Of a stretch of 64,000 nt of DNA, positions 63,803 through 64,000 are shown piece by piece (positions within the stretch are counted from its first letter, which is position 1; each line of letters opens with the position of its first letter). The notes beneath the pieces are model-generated. The model was not told the DNA's origin and searched no databases. It saw only the letters and a program-made list of their open reading frames with translations. The position numbers and the translations under genes were made by a program. Origin of the DNA: Perkinsus olseni (taxonomy: Eukaryota > Perkinsozoa > Perkinsida > Perkinsidae); the NCBI GenBank assembly GCA_013115135.1, contig JABANP010000110.1:1-64000 (forward strand), given 5' to 3'.

Positions 63803-64000
63803 TGCACTCTCGTTGTGGTGTGTGCAGTAGCGGCACTTCAGTTGCAGAGCACGACAGAAGTAGATTGGGATCATAGTAGACGAGGTAGAAGTTCTACCGT
63901 TCTACCGTAGAACAGATAGTGAAGAGTAGTGGAGAGGATTGGGTTCAATGACCGGAGGCTTGCATGATGGAGCTGGTGTTCAATTGTGTCACGTAGGCGG
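63803..64000 (-). repeat. Solo LTR R3, cut by the window end
   Basis: Matches R2 including the double hairpin (from about 63884). The last bases are beyond the window. Confidence 0.6.

Larger units (their letters stand above)
54601..64000. repeat. Macro-tandem array of modules P-R-T-Q-U
   Basis: Module P: 54656-55962, 58024-59336, 62488-63802. Module R (solo LTR): 55963-56142, 59338-59543, 63803 to the window end. Module T: 56143-56607, 59549-60379. Module Q, homologous to the second half of P: 56608-57235, 60380-61020. Module U: 57277-58023, 61741-62487. The order is P1-R1-T1-Q1-U1-P2-R2-T2-Q2-X-U2-P3-R3, with X (61021-61740) unique. Unit spacing is about 3.4 kb and then 4.46 kb. Small frames recur in every copy, for example plus-strand FLDGVELVGQLYYNEVQFDI (55120, 56700, 58510, 60485, 62970). 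These may be exons of a decayed gene family, but I cannot assign a function. Confidence 0.85.

Overview
This window is nuclear DNA of a single-celled eukaryote. Protein-coding genes are cut by many short GT-AG introns (about 48-60 nt is common), and retroelements and miniature transposons fill the space between genes. The gene style (a CCCH-finger Gag/Pol element, short phase-varied introns, abundant LTR debris) makes a perkinsid-like alveolate my best guess. That guess is inference and is not tested here.

Left part (1-17.2 kb): two housekeeping genes lie head to tail on the minus strand: an SMAP/AGD5-type Arf GTPase-activating protein (11466-7496), then, 182 bp downstream, the spliceosomal factor CWC22 (7313-820). 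I could follow exon joins in both by homology to the known families. Their introns repeatedly carry one short motif (GAGTTGnGAA followed by TGTGGTAT), singly or in tandem, which looks like an introner-type intron-forming repeat. A 4-kb stretch without recognisable genes follows, then an intronless membrane flavo-oxidoreductase of the ferric-reductase/TmpA type (17161-15752).

Middle part (17.2-45.1 kb): it holds a cytochrome P450 pseudogene (24327-21899), a 253-bp tandem duplication, a decayed LINE with reverse transcriptase and RNase H (to 28364), a diverged inverted-repeat element (29.3-30.3 kb), a hAT-type MITE with a perfect 8-bp target duplication splitting a Cys-rich ORF (32161-32467), a small LTR element whose unoccupied target copy lies 0.3 kb away (34508-35312), and a complete-looking but chimeric and frameshifted 8-kb LTR retrotransposon (37104-45077). 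That retrotransposon is itself interrupted by a 709-bp MITE.

Right part (45.1-64 kb): it holds a multi-exon gene of an unrecognised family (47904-46735), a TRIM-like LTR element (48282-49350), a truncated P450 copy, and an apparently intact eight-exon P450 gene (51628-53874, 531 aa). The rest is a macro-tandem array from 54.6 kb to the window end, built of modules P-R-T-Q-U, in which R is a solo-LTR-like sequence and one 2.2-kb stretch is repeated almost identically at 4464-bp spacing.

The most unusual observation crosses these regions. Wherever two paralogous copies can be compared (LTR pair, P450 copies, array units, dispersed repeats), the insertions that distinguish them are very often perfect little hairpins (inverted repeats with 4-8 bp arms and tiny loops), as expected of short-range template switching. 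One such insertion is what breaks the P450 pseudogene.
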